Shown: positions 36,491-45,874 of the stretch, one piece after another
Layout: each line of letters begins with the position of its first letter
Numbering within the stretch: position 1 is the stretch's first letter
DNA from: Flavobacterium aquidurense
GTDB taxonomy: Bacteria; Bacteroidota; Bacteroidia; Flavobacteriales; Flavobacteriaceae
Assembly: GCA_900107365.1 (NCBI GenBank)
Contig: FNPS01000001.1
Coordinates: 310,001-374,000, forward strand
Length of the DNA: 64,000 nucleotides
Direction: 5' to 3'
Program-made: the position numbers and the translations under genes
The notes under the pieces: model-generated
What the model saw: only the letters and a program-made list of their open reading frames with translations
What the model was told of the DNA's origin: nothing
Database searches by the model: none

Positions 36491-37951
36491 ATGAGTCAGG
36501 AAATAAGAAACCTCGAACCCAAAGCGCTATGGAATAAATTTGCAGATTTAAACGCTGTTCCGCGTCCATCAAAGAAAGAAGAACGTGTGATCGAGTTTAT
36601 GAAAAACTTTGGAAATAGTCTGGGTCTGGAAACTTTTGAAGACGAAATTCGAAATGTAATCATCCGTAAACCTGCAACTCCGGGAATGGAAAATCGCAAA
36701 GCAATTGTAATGCAGGGACATCTTGATATGGTACACCAAAAAAATGCTGATACAGTTTTCGATTTCGATACGCAAGGAATCGACATGTATGTTGATGGTG
36801 ACTGGGTTCGCGCTCGCGGTACGACATTGGGTGCTGATAACGGATTAGGGGTTGCTACAATTATGGCTATTTTGGAAAGCAAAGAAATTCCGCATCCGGC
36901 AATTGAAGCTTTGTTTACAATCGACGAAGAAACAGGAATGACAGGTGCTTTAAATCTTAAAGGAGGAATCCTTCAAGGTCAGATTTTATTGAATCTGGAT
37001 ACTGAAGAAGATGATGAGATTGATATAGGATGTGCTGGTGGAATTGATGTAACGGCTACAAGAACCTATCACGAAGAAGAAGTTCCGGAAGGATCAGTGG
37101 GTCATATTATTACCGTAAAAGGCTTAAATGGTGGTCATTCAGGAATGGATATTCATAAAGGTTTAGGTAATGCTAATAAAATCATGAACCGCTTGTTGTT
37201 TGATGCTTTTGAAAACTTCGGTTTGCAGGTTGCTGAAATTAATGGTGGAAGTTTACGTAATGCTATTCCGAGAGAAAGTGTTGCTAAAGTTATTATTTCT
37301 GAAATGTTTGATGAAGCCTATATCTTTGATATGCAGGAAATCATCAACGATATTAAAGCGGAATATAAAACGACTGAACCAAACTTATCTATTGAAATCG
37401 TAAAATGCGATTTACCTGAAAAAGTAATGGATTTAGGAGTTCAGGAGGGAATCATCAGAGCGATTTATGCTGCACATAATGGTGTTTACAGAATGAGCGC
37501 TGATATGGATGATCTGGTTGAAACTTCAAATAATATTGCTCGTGTTATTGTAAAAGATGGCGAAATTTTAGTTGGATGTTTAACGCGTTCTTCTGTTGAA
37601 ACTTCAAAATTTGATTTGGCTAATTCACTACGTTCTGCTTTTGAACTGGTAGGCTGTGAGGTTGAGCTTTCAGGTTCATATCCAGGCTGGACACCAAATG
37701 TACATTCTGAAATATTAGATACTTTGGTTGGAATTTATGAAAAACAAAATGATGAGAAACCAAAAGTGGTAGCTTGTCACGCTGGTTTGGAATGTGGAAT
37801 TTTAGGAACAAATTATCCTGATATGGATATGATTTCTTTTGGACCAACAATTCATGGTGCGCATTCACCAGATGAAAGAGCAAGTATTTCATCTGCTCAA
37901 AAATATTGGAAATTTGTATTAGAAATTCTTTCAAATATTCCAGTTAAGTAA
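36491..37951 (+). CDS. pepD: Aminoacyl-histidine dipeptidase (M20 family)
   Basis: I start at 36491 (MSQEIRNLEP); the in-frame ATG at 36467 adds eight residues with no conservation. The 486-aa enzyme has the M20 zinc motifs MQGHLDMVHQKN, TTLGADNGLG and ALFTIDEETGMTGALNL (catalytic Glu pair), then a lid domain (TVKGLNGGHSGMDIHKGLGNA) and a final GPTIHGAHSPDER with a metal His. It is a cytoplasmic di-zinc dipeptidase that cleaves Xaa-His and related dipeptides. It is followed directly by the 75-bp palindrome array. Confidence 0.95.
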   Translation: MSQEIRNLEPKALWNKFADLNAVPRPSKKEERVIEFMKNFGNSLGLETFEDEIRNVIIRKPATPGMENRKAIVMQGHLDMVHQKNADTVFDFDTQGIDMYVDGDWVRARGTTLGADNGLGVATIMAILESKEIPHPAIEALFTIDEETGMTGALNLKGGILQGQILLNLDTEEDDEIDIGCAGGIDVTATRTYHEEEVPEGSVGHIITVKGLNGGHSGMDIHKGLGNANKIMNRLLFDAFENFGLQVAEINGGSLRNAIPRESVAKVIISEMFDEAYIFDMQEIINDIKAEYKTTEPNLSIEIVKCDLPEKVMDLGVQEGIIRAIYAAHNGVYRMSADMDDLVETSNNIARVIVKDGEILVGCLTRSSVETSKFDLANSLRSAFELVGCEVELSGSYPGWTPNVHSEILDTLVGIYEKQNDEKPKVVACHAGLECGILGTNYPDMDMISFGPTIHGAHSPDERASISSAQKYWKFVLEILSNIPVK

Positions 37952-37954
37952 AAA

Positions 37955-38549
37955 AGTCTCAGTTTACAGTCTCAGTTTACAGTTCTAAAAGTAACTGAAA
38001 ACTGCGACTGCGACTGAAAACTAAAAAAAAAGTCTCAGTTTTCAGTCTCAGTTTTCAGTTCTAAAAGTAACTGAAAACTACGACTGCGACTGAAAACTAA
38101 AAAAAAGTCTCAGTTTTCAGTCTCAGTAATCAGTTCTAATAGTAACTGATTACTGAGACTGTGACTGCAAACTAAAAAAAAGTCTCAGTTTACAGTCTCA
38201 GTTTACAGTTCTAAAAGTAACTGAAAACCGCGACTGCGACTGAAAACTAAAAAAAAGTCTCAGTTTACAGTCTCAGTTTACAGTTCTAAAAGTAACTGAA
38301 AACTGCGACTGCGACTGAAAACTAAAAAAAAGTCTCAGTTTTCAGTCTCAGTAATCAGTTCTAATAGTAACTGATTACTGAGACTGTGACTGCAAACTAA
38401 AAAAAAGTCTCAGTTTACAGTCTCAGTTTACAGTTCTAAAAGTAACTAAAAACTGCGACTGCGACTGAAAACTAAAAAAAAAGTCTCAGTTTTCAGTCTC
38501 AGTAATCAGTTCTAAAAGTAACTGAAAACAGAGACTGTGACTGAAAACT
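37955..38549. repeat. Eight-unit tandem array of 75-76 bp near-palindromes
   Basis: Units start with AGTCTCAGTT at 37955, 38031, 38106, 38181, 38256, 38331, 38406 and 38482 (last unit about 68 bp). Each reads as a left arm (AGTTTTCAGTCTCAGTTTTC...), a loop CTAAAAGT or CTAATAGT, and a right arm ending GACTGAAAACT, followed by A6-9. Units 3 and 6 carry TAATCAGTT paired with AACTGATTA where others have TTTTCAGTT with AACTGAAAA, so both arms changed together; the 18-bp stem of unit 3 is perfect. There is a higher-order period of about 225 bp (unit 3 equals unit 6). No unique spacers are present. Confidence 0.95.
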
Positions 38550-38552
38550 TAA

Positions 38553-38663
38553 TTAATCTCTCTTCGGATTATTTTTCTTCTCGCGTTTCTCTTCTTTCTT
38601 TTCTTTAGCCGTTTTTAACGGTTCTTTTTTTGCTGTTTTTTTAGCATCCTGACTCTTTGACAT
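38553..38663 (-). CDS. Small Lys/Glu-rich protein (36 aa)
   Basis: The complement of 38661-38663 is an ATG, followed by 35 further codons and TAA at 38553-38555. The product begins MSKSQDAKKTAKKEPLKTAK and ends KKNNPKRD; about 40% of residues are Lys and it should be a soluble, highly charged, possibly disordered helix. The stop lies only 4 bp from the palindrome array. Charged small proteins of this type occur in flavobacteria, and a nucleic acid-binding role is imaginable, but there is no direct evidence. It is too short for usual ORF cut-offs. Confidence 0.6.
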   Translation of the reverse strand: MSKSQDAKKTAKKEPLKTAKEKKEEKREKKNNPKRD

Positions 38664-38730
38664 ATTTTTTTTGATTAAGTTATTTTATTTATTTTCAAGT
38701 AAATATAAGTTCTATTTTTGGTTTATGATG

Positions 38731-40038
38731 TTAGTTTTGCTGATATACTTCAATTGAATCTTTGGCAAGTCTTTGTTTTAGCCACATTTTCATTTTTATT
38801 TGTGTTGCTTCATCAAGACCTTTAGTACTCTGAAAAAGAATTACAGGAATAATTTTTGATCTGGTTGCGTCATTTTCGATAGTGTAATTTCCAATTTTTA
38901 ATGAAGTCAATGTTGGGAATAAAATTTTAGCTTCATTGTTAATCTGGTTCGTGTTGAAATTGTATTGCGATAATTGATTTCTAAGGCTATTGATTAAAAT
39001 ATCTTTTTGATCGACCGCAGTTTGGTTGTTATTAATCTGATTCATAATATCTTTTCTCAAATTAACGGTATCTTGTCTAATAATGAGTTTTGTATTGGGT
39101 AAATTGTAATTAATCAGTTTCTTATTAAGATCTTTAATTTCTTTGTCATCGAATTTTTTGGTTAAAAAAGCCAATTCAATTTTTTTAGGATCTGCATTGT
39201 ATCGTATTTTTTTATAGATAAGAGGATAATCTTTGTTGTGGAATTCATCTTGAAGAAAAACTTCTACTCTTGAATTATAACTTTTTTGATTGTATAACTG
39301 ATAAGCAAAATAAACACTTGGGGTAATTAAAAATAAGATTAAAATCGAGATCCCATATTTTACTCGTTTTTGATGTTTTTGGTCAAGCTGTTTTGTAATG
39401 GGGTATTTCAAATATTTAACGATCAAAAAGGTAGCAATGCAAATAAAAACACAATTAATAGTATACAGATACATGGCTCCCAAAAAATAGATGTAATTTC
39501 CTAATGCCAATCCATAACCAGCGGTACAGAGCGGAGGCATTAAGGCTGTTGCAATGGCTACTCCAGGAATTGGATTTCCTTTTTCTAGTCGTGTTACGGC
39601 TATCACTCCCACTAATCCGCCAAAAAAGGCAATTAAAATATCATAAATATTAGGAGAAGTTCGGGCCAATAATTCGGATTGGGCTTCTTTAAAAGGGCTT
39701 GCATAAAAATATAGAGTTGAAGTGACCAGACTTACCAGGGTCGCTATGATCAGGTTTTTAATTGATTTTTTTAAGAGTTCAAAATCGTACATTCCTAAAC
39801 CAAATCCTGCGCCCACGATTGGTCCCATTAAAGGAGAAATTAACATAGCTCCAATAATAACAGCTGTCGAATTCACATTTAATCCCACAGATGCAATAAT
39901 TATAGCGCAAGCTAAAATCCAAATATTAGAACCTCTGAAAGACACAGCGTTCGTTATATTTTCGATTACAGATTTTTTATTTTCTTCGCCTTTATGAAGA
40001 TCAATAAAATTCAGAATTTTTTGAGTGATATCGGTCAT
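38731..40038 (-). CDS. DUF389 (TIGR00341-type) membrane protein
   Basis: The 435-aa protein has a cytoplasmic N-terminus of about 25 residues, then six or so membrane segments with the DUF389 signature: SVGLNVNSTAVIIGAMLISPLMGPIVGAGFGLGMYD, FFGGLVGVIAVTRLEKGNPIPGVAIATALMPPLCTAGYGLALGNY. After the last membrane segment (YGISILILFLITPSVYFAYQLY) a hydrophilic domain of about 180 residues follows, rich in Asn and Lys. The family is widespread but its transport or structural role is not established. It stands alone. Confidence 0.88.
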   Translation of the reverse strand: MTDITQKILNFIDLHKGEENKKSVIENITNAVSFRGSNIWILACAIIIASVGLNVNSTAVIIGAMLISPLMGPIVGAGFGLGMYDFELLKKSIKNLIIATLVSLVTSTLYFYASPFKEAQSELLARTSPNIYDILIAFFGGLVGVIAVTRLEKGNPIPGVAIATALMPPLCTAGYGLALGNYIYFLGAMYLYTINCVFICIATFLIVKYLKYPITKQLDQKHQKRVKYGISILILFLITPSVYFAYQLYNQKSYNSRVEVFLQDEFHNKDYPLIYKKIRYNADPKKIELAFLTKKFDDKEIKDLNKKLINYNLPNTKLIIRQDTVNLRKDIMNQINNNQTAVDQKDILINSLRNQLSQYNFNTNQINNEAKILFPTLTSLKIGNYTIENDATRSKIIPVILFQSTKGLDEATQIKMKMWLKQRLAKDSIEVYQQN

Positions 40039-40184
40039 TGCTTTTAATGGAATAATTGAAAATTAAATTTTCGATAGAAGTAAGGATGTCTAATTTAATC
40101 AAAAAAAAGGATTAAATACTTGATTTGGGAGATAAACTATGTGAAATACCCAGAAAAAGAAGATAAAAGTTTCTCTTTCAGACA

Positions 40185-40215
40185 TAAAAAAATCCTTAAT
40201 AAAAAATTAAGGATT
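40185..40215 (-). terminator. Intrinsic terminator after the carboxypeptidase-regulatory-like gene
   Basis: AATCCTTAAT (40191-40200) and ATTAAGGATT (40206-40215) form a 10-bp stem; on the minus strand the stem is followed by a T6 tract. A second small palindrome, AAAACGAAAT-CTA-ATTTCGTTTT (40231-40253), overlaps the stop codon of the gene. Confidence 0.8.
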
Positions 40216-40240
40216 CGAATATTTTTATTTAAAACGAAAT

Positions 40241-41014
40241 CTAATTTCGTTTTAAAACTTTATATTGTTCATAACAACCGCTTATAGCATCCAGAATTTG
40301 TAAATCATTTGCAGATTGAATAAAGGAGTCAGAATAATTGCAACGTTGCAAAATTTCAGGAATTTCATCTTTGCTTATACCTAAAAGCACAGCAAGTGTT
40401 TCACGATCGTATTTCGATTCTAAAAGATTTCGAATCGTATCGTCTTTTTTCATATCCTTTAGTTTCTTAAGCTCTTTTCCATTTTTTCCAAAGAAATTGT
40501 AAAGCATATCAGCTGGATTGAAAATAGATCCTAATACTTTTCCAAAGGCATTTGGCGCATATTCACCAGCTTCATAACCCTGTGTTAGACCAGAAATGCT
40601 ATAACGATAATTTTCTTTGGTTGGAATTAATTTAGAATCAATTTCAAGATAACCAGTTAAGTTAAAAGGAGCAATAACAACTTCTTCCAGCGCAATTGCT
40701 TTTTCTGTAAGTTGAATTCTTGTTACTTTATTTTTTATCCAGTCATTCGTTACTCTGATTCGCAGAGACTGAAATCCTAAAAGAGAGAAATGAAGCGTGT
40801 CATTTGGCTGCACGTCAATCTCAAAATATCCTTTAGCATCAGACATTGCACCACGTACTTTGTTTGTGTTAATGACATTTACATTAGGAAGTGGTTGTTT
40901 ACTATTATCGTTGTAGATATAACCAGAAACTCTCTGAGGAGTGGTGGGTTCAGTTTCTTGTGCAAAACTGATGGTCGATACTAGTATAAAAAAGAAAACT
41001 GCGAAATATTTCAT
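40241..41014 (-). CDS. Secreted carboxypeptidase-regulatory-like domain protein
   Basis: The 257-aa protein has a signal peptide (YFAVFFFILVSTISFAQ) and a CarboxypepD_reg-like beta-sandwich (RVSGYIYNDNSKQPLPNVNVINTNKVRGAMSDAKGYFEIDVQPNDTLHFSLLGFQSLRIRV, about residues 28-92), the same fold that precedes SusC barrels, here without a barrel. The rest is helical and charged (FFGKNGKELKKLKDMKKDDTIRNLLESKYDRETLAVLLGIS...). Bacteroidota have many such stand-alone proteins in the periplasm; the role is unknown. Confidence 0.83.
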   Translation of the reverse strand: MKYFAVFFFILVSTISFAQETEPTTPQRVSGYIYNDNSKQPLPNVNVINTNKVRGAMSDAKGYFEIDVQPNDTLHFSLLGFQSLRIRVTNDWIKNKVTRIQLTEKAIALEEVVIAPFNLTGYLEIDSKLIPTKENYRYSISGLTQGYEAGEYAPNAFGKVLGSIFNPADMLYNFFGKNGKELKKLKDMKKDDTIRNLLESKYDRETLAVLLGISKDEIPEILQRCNYSDSFIQSANDLQILDAISGCYEQYKVLKRN

Positions 41015-41197
41015 ATCCTGATTTAAAGCACTAAAAGTAGTAAATCGGGATTAAATATTTCGCAGTCTTCGAATATAATTATAAGAAAATTAACAAAGCA
41101 AGTAGTGTTGCTTTTAGTATTTAAATAAAAAGGTATGAGAAAGATTAAATTGAATTGTTTTTAATTAGAAAAACTTATTCCAGAAAGATCTTCGGTA

Positions 41198-41239
41198 CAA
41201 AAAAATCCCAAATTCCAATTATGTCTGGAATTTGGGATT
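41198..41239 (-). terminator. Intrinsic terminator after the DEAD-box helicase gene
   Basis: AATCCCAAATTCCA (41204-41217) pairs with TGGAATTTGGGATT (41226-41239) in a perfect 14-bp stem; on the minus strand the stem is followed by T7. It lies just after the helicase stop codon. Confidence 0.88.
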
Positions 41240-41260
41240 TTGTATTTAAGATGATTAAAA

Positions 41261-43183
41261 TTAATCTCTCCTTGGTCTTCTTGGTCTTGGTGAATCACCA
41301 AAACTTTCAGAACGTCTTGGAGCTCTGTCTGAACTTCCTTCAGTTCTTGGAGTTGAACTTCTGAAACCACCTTCTCTTTTTGGAGCAGATGAGTTTCTGT
41401 CGCTTCTGAAACCACCTTCTCTTGGAGCAGCGTTTCTGTCGCTTCTAAAACCTCCACCACCAGAACCTTCACGTCTTGGGCCGAAACTACCGCCTCCAGA
41501 ACCTTCACGTCTCGGTCCAGAACTACGTCCTCCACCGCTGCGTCCGTTATGGTCACGTCTTCCTCCGCCATCATTTTTAGAAATTTCAACATTAATACGA
41601 CGTCCTTCTAATTGTACGTTGTTTAATACTTCCATTACTTTTTCAGTGTGCTCAGGATCAGTGTTAAAGAAAGAGAAACCTTCTTTTACATCTACTTTGA
41701 AAACGTCATCACGACCTAAGTCTAATGTTTCTTTCAAATAATCTTTCAGTGTCATCCAGTCGAAATTGTCTCTTGAACCGATGTTTACAAAATAACGAAC
41801 TGCTCCGTTATTATTGAATTCTCTTGGTTCAGAATCACTTCTTTCACGTCTTTCTCCTGCTTGAGATGAAATATCTCTGTTCTTTTTATAGTAAGCAATA
41901 AAACGGTTAAATTCTACTGAAACCATTTTCTTAATCAATTCTTCTTTAGATAAACCTTCAAGAACATTGTTGATTGCTGGTAAATAGTTGTCAATTTCGT
42001 GATCAACTTCAGTATCTTTAATTTTGTTTGCTAAGTGCAATAATTGAATTTCGCAGATTTCGATTCCAGATGGAATAGATTTTTCTTCGAATTTTTGTTT
42101 GATAATTCTTTCGATAGAAGAAATTTTACGCAACTCACTTTTTGTAACAATTACAATAGAAGTTCCTAATTTTCCAGCTCTACCAGTACGTCCAGAACGG
42201 TGATTGTATGTTTCAATTTCGTCAGGAAGTTGGTAATTTACTACGTGAGTAATATTATCAACGTCAATACCACGTGCAGCAACGTCAGTAGCAACTAGCA
42301 TCTGAATTTGTCTTCCACGGAAAGATTTCATTACACCATCACGTTGCGCCTGAGATAAATCTCCGTGCAATGCAGCAGCGCTGTATCCATCTTCAATTAA
42401 TTTTTCGGCTACAGCCTGAGTATCTCTTTTAGTACGACAGAAAACCACAGAGAAAATATCCGGGTTAGCATCGGCTAAACGTTTTAAGGCTTCGTAACGG
42501 TCACGTGCATTTACTAAGTAAAATTCGTGAGAAACTGTTGCAGAACCTGAGTTCTTAGCTCCAACAGTAATTTCAACCGGGTCGCTCATGAATTGTTTTG
42601 CAATTCTTGCAACCTCTTGCGGCATAGTTGCAGAGAACAACCATGTGCTTTTTTGATCTGGTGTATCAGATAAGATAGATACGATATCTTCATAGAATCC
42701 CATGTTCAACATCTCATCAGCCTCATCCAAAATACAGTAATCTATATTTTTAATGTTTACTAAACCTCTGTTAATCATGTCTTGCATTCTTCCCGGAGTA
42801 GCCACGATAATTTGTGCTCCTCTTTTAATGTCCCTAGCTTGCTCTGTAATACTAGCCCCGCCGTAAACTGCTACCACATTAATACCTTTCTCGTATTTTG
42901 AGTAGTTTTTAAGTTCGTTGGTAATCTGTAAACAAAGTTCTCGTGTTGGCGATAAAACTAATGCTTGTGTATTCCTGTTGTCAGCATCAATTTTTTGAAT
43001 TAGCGGAAAACCGAAAGCTGCCGTTTTCCCTGTCCCTGTCTGAGCCAACGCAACCATATCTGTGTCTTTTTCCAATAATAGGGGAATCGCTTTCTCCTGT
43101 ACTTCTGACGGATTCTCAAATCCTAGATCTAAAATCGCCTTCAGTAACGATTCATTCAATCCTAATTGTTCAAATTTATTCAT
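41261..43183 (-). CDS. DEAD-box RNA helicase with DbpA-type RNA-binding domain and RG-rich tail
   Basis: I start at 43183 (MNKFEQLGLNESLLKAI); an upstream in-frame ATG adds only eight residues. The 640-aa protein has the Q-motif region, Walker A AQTGTGKT, PTRELCLQ, DEAD, SAT, VATDVAARGID and HRSGRTGRAG. A DbpA-like RNA-binding domain follows (AVRYFVNIGSRDNFDWMTLKDYL to RRINVEISK, about residues 480-558). The last 75 residues are low-complexity, made of repeated GPRREGSGGG and FRSDRN units. This is the CsdA/DeaD type used in ribosome assembly and cold growth. The RG tail should bind RNA and may promote condensation. Confidence 0.94.
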   Translation of the reverse strand: MNKFEQLGLNESLLKAILDLGFENPSEVQEKAIPLLLEKDTDMVALAQTGTGKTAAFGFPLIQKIDADNRNTQALVLSPTRELCLQITNELKNYSKYEKGINVVAVYGGASITEQARDIKRGAQIIVATPGRMQDMINRGLVNIKNIDYCILDEADEMLNMGFYEDIVSILSDTPDQKSTWLFSATMPQEVARIAKQFMSDPVEITVGAKNSGSATVSHEFYLVNARDRYEALKRLADANPDIFSVVFCRTKRDTQAVAEKLIEDGYSAAALHGDLSQAQRDGVMKSFRGRQIQMLVATDVAARGIDVDNITHVVNYQLPDEIETYNHRSGRTGRAGKLGTSIVIVTKSELRKISSIERIIKQKFEEKSIPSGIEICEIQLLHLANKIKDTEVDHEIDNYLPAINNVLEGLSKEELIKKMVSVEFNRFIAYYKKNRDISSQAGERRERSDSEPREFNNNGAVRYFVNIGSRDNFDWMTLKDYLKETLDLGRDDVFKVDVKEGFSFFNTDPEHTEKVMEVLNNVQLEGRRINVEISKNDGGGRRDHNGRSGGGRSSGPRREGSGGGSFGPRREGSGGGGFRSDRNAAPREGGFRSDRNSSAPKREGGFRSSTPRTEGSSDRAPRRSESFGDSPRPRRPRRD

Positions 43184-43377
43184 ATGTGTATTTAAAATAG
43201 GGTGCAAAATTACTGTTAATATTCCACATAAACTAATGCATTTTTAAGAATTATGCATTTGTTATGATTTGATTATCAAAAAGTTATGTTTATCGCAAAA
43301 TCAATTTGATAAGAAAATGAATAAATTTACGTCTGGTAATATAAAATTTACCCTTTAAAATGTTGTATTTTAAACAA

Positions 43378-43956
43378 TTATTTTGTGGAGTTCAGAAAAT
43401 CAATTAGTTGCTGAGTTGCTTTTGCGCGATGACTGATTTTATTTTTGATTTCTGAGGATAATTCGGCAAAAGTCTCCTTATAGGTTTCAGGTTGAAAAAT
43501 AGGATCATACCCAAAACCGTGATTTCCTGCTTTATCCATAGTAATACCTCCTTTTGCAAGTCCGGTAAATAAATGTTGTTGGCCATTTAAATTTAAAGCA
43601 ATAACGGTCTTGAACTGTGCACTGCGATCTGATTTGTCTTTTAAGGCAGTTAAAAGTTTATTCATATTATCGTCAGCATTTTTTTGCTCGCCGGCATATC
43701 TTGCAGAATATACGCCAGGTTCTCCGTTTAAAGCCGCAACTTCTAAACCTGTATCATCAGCAAAACAATCGTAACCGTATTTTTGAGTTATATAATCCGC
43801 TTTTAAAATGGCATTTCCTTCAATAGTATTTGCCGTTTCAGGAATTTCTTCATGACAGCCAATATCTTCCAGACTTAATAATTGTATCGATCCATTTAAA
43901 ATGCTTTGAATTTCTTTGATTTTATTTAAATTGTTTGATGCAAAAACGAGTTTCAT
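43378..43956 (-). CDS. rdgB: Non-canonical purine NTP pyrophosphatase (RdgB/HAM1)
   Basis: The 192-aa protein has the HAM1 signature: [16 protein letters not shown] at the N-terminus, [27 protein letters not shown] (residues about 65-90) and [11 protein letters not shown], with a final SHRAKA. It hydrolyses dITP, XTP and similar bases to monophosphates, keeping them out of DNA and RNA. It is divergent from the ABC exporter gene; its length and motifs are standard. Confidence 0.95.
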   Translation of the reverse strand: MKLVFASNNLNKIKEIQSILNGSIQLLSLEDIGCHEEIPETANTIEGNAILKADYITQKYGYDCFADDTGLEVAALNGEPGVYSARYAGEQKNADDNMNKLLTALKDKSDRSAQFKTVIALNLNGQQHLFTGLAKGGITMDKAGNHGFGYDPIFQPETYKETFAELSSEIKNKISHRAKATQQLIDFLNSTK

Positions 43957-43982
43957 AATAGGGAGTTTAGTTAAAGGAGTAA

Positions 43983-44013
43983 TTGTAATACAAATTTAGA
44001 ATTCTTATATTTG
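43983..44013 (+). promoter_or_regulatory. Promoter of the ABC transporter gene
   Basis: TTG (43983-43985), 20 bases, then TATATTTG (44006-44013), a full consensus match, 24 bases before the ATG of the ABC transporter. Confidence 0.7.
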
Positions 44014-44037
44014 ATAAGTTGCCTAAAAATAAAATAA

Positions 44038-45816
44038 ATGGAGATATCCTTATTATATAAGAAAATAACACCTTTTGTAAGGCCCTATCGAAAAATGGTT
44101 ATTGCGACTTTATTACTTACTTTTTTAGGTTCATTTGCGGCACAGGTGAATGCTTTAATAATAAAATATACAGTTGATACAATTAGTAAGCTGATGGTTG
44201 CGCATGAACCTTTATCAAAAGGGTTTCATTTATTAGGTATTATTAGTGTTGTTTTGCTTTCTAAAGAATTGATTTATTCGGTGGTGCAATTTGGACAAAA
44301 ATTCTATGGAGAAAAATTGCGAATCTTTATAACCCGTGATATTTCTCAAACCATAGTGGAGAAAATTCTGAGTTATAGAATGGAATTTTATTCGTCAAGC
44401 GAAAATGAAAGCGGAAAACTCCAAACCCGAATAGATTTAGGAATCAGCAGCTTAACAAGGCTGGTTCAGAATTTCTTTATTGATATTTTGCCTTTGTTTG
44501 CCAATGCTTTTGTGGCATTGATTTTAATGTTTTATGCCAATGTCTATGTTGGTTTAGTGAGCTTGTGTATTATTCCGATTTATTTTTATGTGAGCCAATT
44601 GCAGGCCAGTAAATTAAGTGGTTTTAGAAGAAGAATGCGTAATTATCGTGAAACGAAGAACAACGGAATCATAAGTTTAATTGAATCGATAACCGTAATA
44701 AAATCTTTTGTTCGAGAGCCAATGGAGGCGAATCGGCATAAGAATATTCAATTTGAAATGACCGAAAATCAATTGGCAACAAGAAAAACCAGTTTTATTT
44801 TTGAAAGTATTAAAGGTTTTATTGAGCAAATAGGAGTGGTAATTATCATTATTCTGACTGCTTATTTTGTTTTGAATAATACGATGACCATTGGGGCAAT
44901 CATGTTTCATATAATGCTTTTTAACAATGTTTCATCGCCAATTAGACAATTGCACAGAATTTATGATGAAGTAAATGATGCGTTGATTTATTCCGAAGGA
45001 TTTTTCGACATTTTAGAATCGGATCAGGAAAAAGAAACGAGTGGAAGTTACATTCCAGAGAAAATTGTCGGGCTTATAGAAGTTAAGAATGTTGATTTTT
45101 TCTATCCAAATGGAACGAAGGCACTCTCAGATATTAATTTTACCATTAAGCCAAATGAAACAAGCGCTTTGGTTGGATTAAGTGGTGCCGGAAAAAGTAC
45201 TGTTATTAATTTATTGGATAAATTTTATTTGCCTTCATCAGGAAAAATTTATCTGGATGGAGTAGATCTAAAGGATTATGATACCGATTTTCTTCGAAAA
45301 AATATTGGATTGGTTTTACAAAAGAATCATATTTTTAAAGGTACAATTGCCGAAAATATTTTTTACGGAAATCCTGACGCTACACAATCGGAAATTATTG
45401 ATGCGGCAAAACAAGCTTATATTCACGAACAAATAATGGAATTGCCAAAAGGATATGATTCGGATGCGCATTTGCTTTCAGGCGGACAACAACAACGCAT
45501 TGCCATTGCCCGATTATTTTTAAAAAATCCACCAATTATTTTTCTGGACGAACCAACGGCTAGTTTAGATGCAATTGCAACAGAGCAAATTAAAAAATCT
45601 CTAGATGCTATTAAAAAAGACAGAACCGTAATTATTATTTCGCATAGTATTTCTCAAATTATTGATGCTTCTCATATAATAGTTTTGGAGAAAGGAAAAT
45701 GCGTAGAGCAAGGAACGCACGATGAATTATATGATAACAAATCGGTTTATTATGAAATATTTACCGCTATGGCGAATAGTTTAAATATTGATAAAATTAC
45801 TCAGACACTTGATTAA
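44038..45816 (+). CDS. ABC transporter, fused permease and ATPase (exporter type)
   Basis: The 592-aa half-transporter has six membrane segments in its first 320 residues (ABC type 1 exporter domain) and a C-terminal ATPase with Walker A VGLSGAGKST, Q-loop VLQKNHIF, signature LSGGQQQRIAIARL, Walker B IIFLDEPTAS and the H-loop IISHSIS. It should work as a homodimer exporting a lipid, peptide or drug (MsbA/LmrA-like). The substrate is not indicated by neighbours. A weak hairpin at 45833-45859 follows. Confidence 0.92.
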   Translation: MEISLLYKKITPFVRPYRKMVIATLLLTFLGSFAAQVNALIIKYTVDTISKLMVAHEPLSKGFHLLGIISVVLLSKELIYSVVQFGQKFYGEKLRIFITRDISQTIVEKILSYRMEFYSSSENESGKLQTRIDLGISSLTRLVQNFFIDILPLFANAFVALILMFYANVYVGLVSLCIIPIYFYVSQLQASKLSGFRRRMRNYRETKNNGIISLIESITVIKSFVREPMEANRHKNIQFEMTENQLATRKTSFIFESIKGFIEQIGVVIIIILTAYFVLNNTMTIGAIMFHIMLFNNVSSPIRQLHRIYDEVNDALIYSEGFFDILESDQEKETSGSYIPEKIVGLIEVKNVDFFYPNGTKALSDINFTIKPNETSALVGLSGAGKSTVINLLDKFYLPSSGKIYLDGVDLKDYDTDFLRKNIGLVLQKNHIFKGTIAENIFYGNPDATQSEIIDAAKQAYIHEQIMELPKGYDSDAHLLSGGQQQRIAIARLFLKNPPIIFLDEPTASLDAIATEQIKKSLDAIKKDRTVIIISHSISQIIDASHIIVLEKGKCVEQGTHDELYDNKSVYYEIFTAMANSLNIDKITQTLD

Positions 45817-45874
45817 TGTTTTAAGTGGGATTTTTGTCAAAATTTTAAGCTTTGACAAAGATTAGGTTCTTTAA

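Noticed and set aside
36496..36882. 128-codon minus-strand ORF inside pepD
   Set aside because: It is a shadow of a well-conserved M20 peptidase; the composition (Ser/Ile/Arg-rich, no domain) is that of an antisense frame.
37955..38549. CRISPR array
   Set aside because: The whole 75-bp unit repeats, including the parts that would be spacers; no unique spacers and no cas genes are in the window.
41161..41592. 143-codon ORF overlapping the helicase tail
   Set aside because: It is a low-complexity Val/Glu/Leu translation of the RG-repeat DNA in another frame and overlaps the terminator.
45833..45859. Terminator after the ABC exporter
   Set aside because: The TTTGTCAAA/TTTGACAAA stem is short, AT-rich and not followed by a T-tract; I list it only in the neighbour's description.
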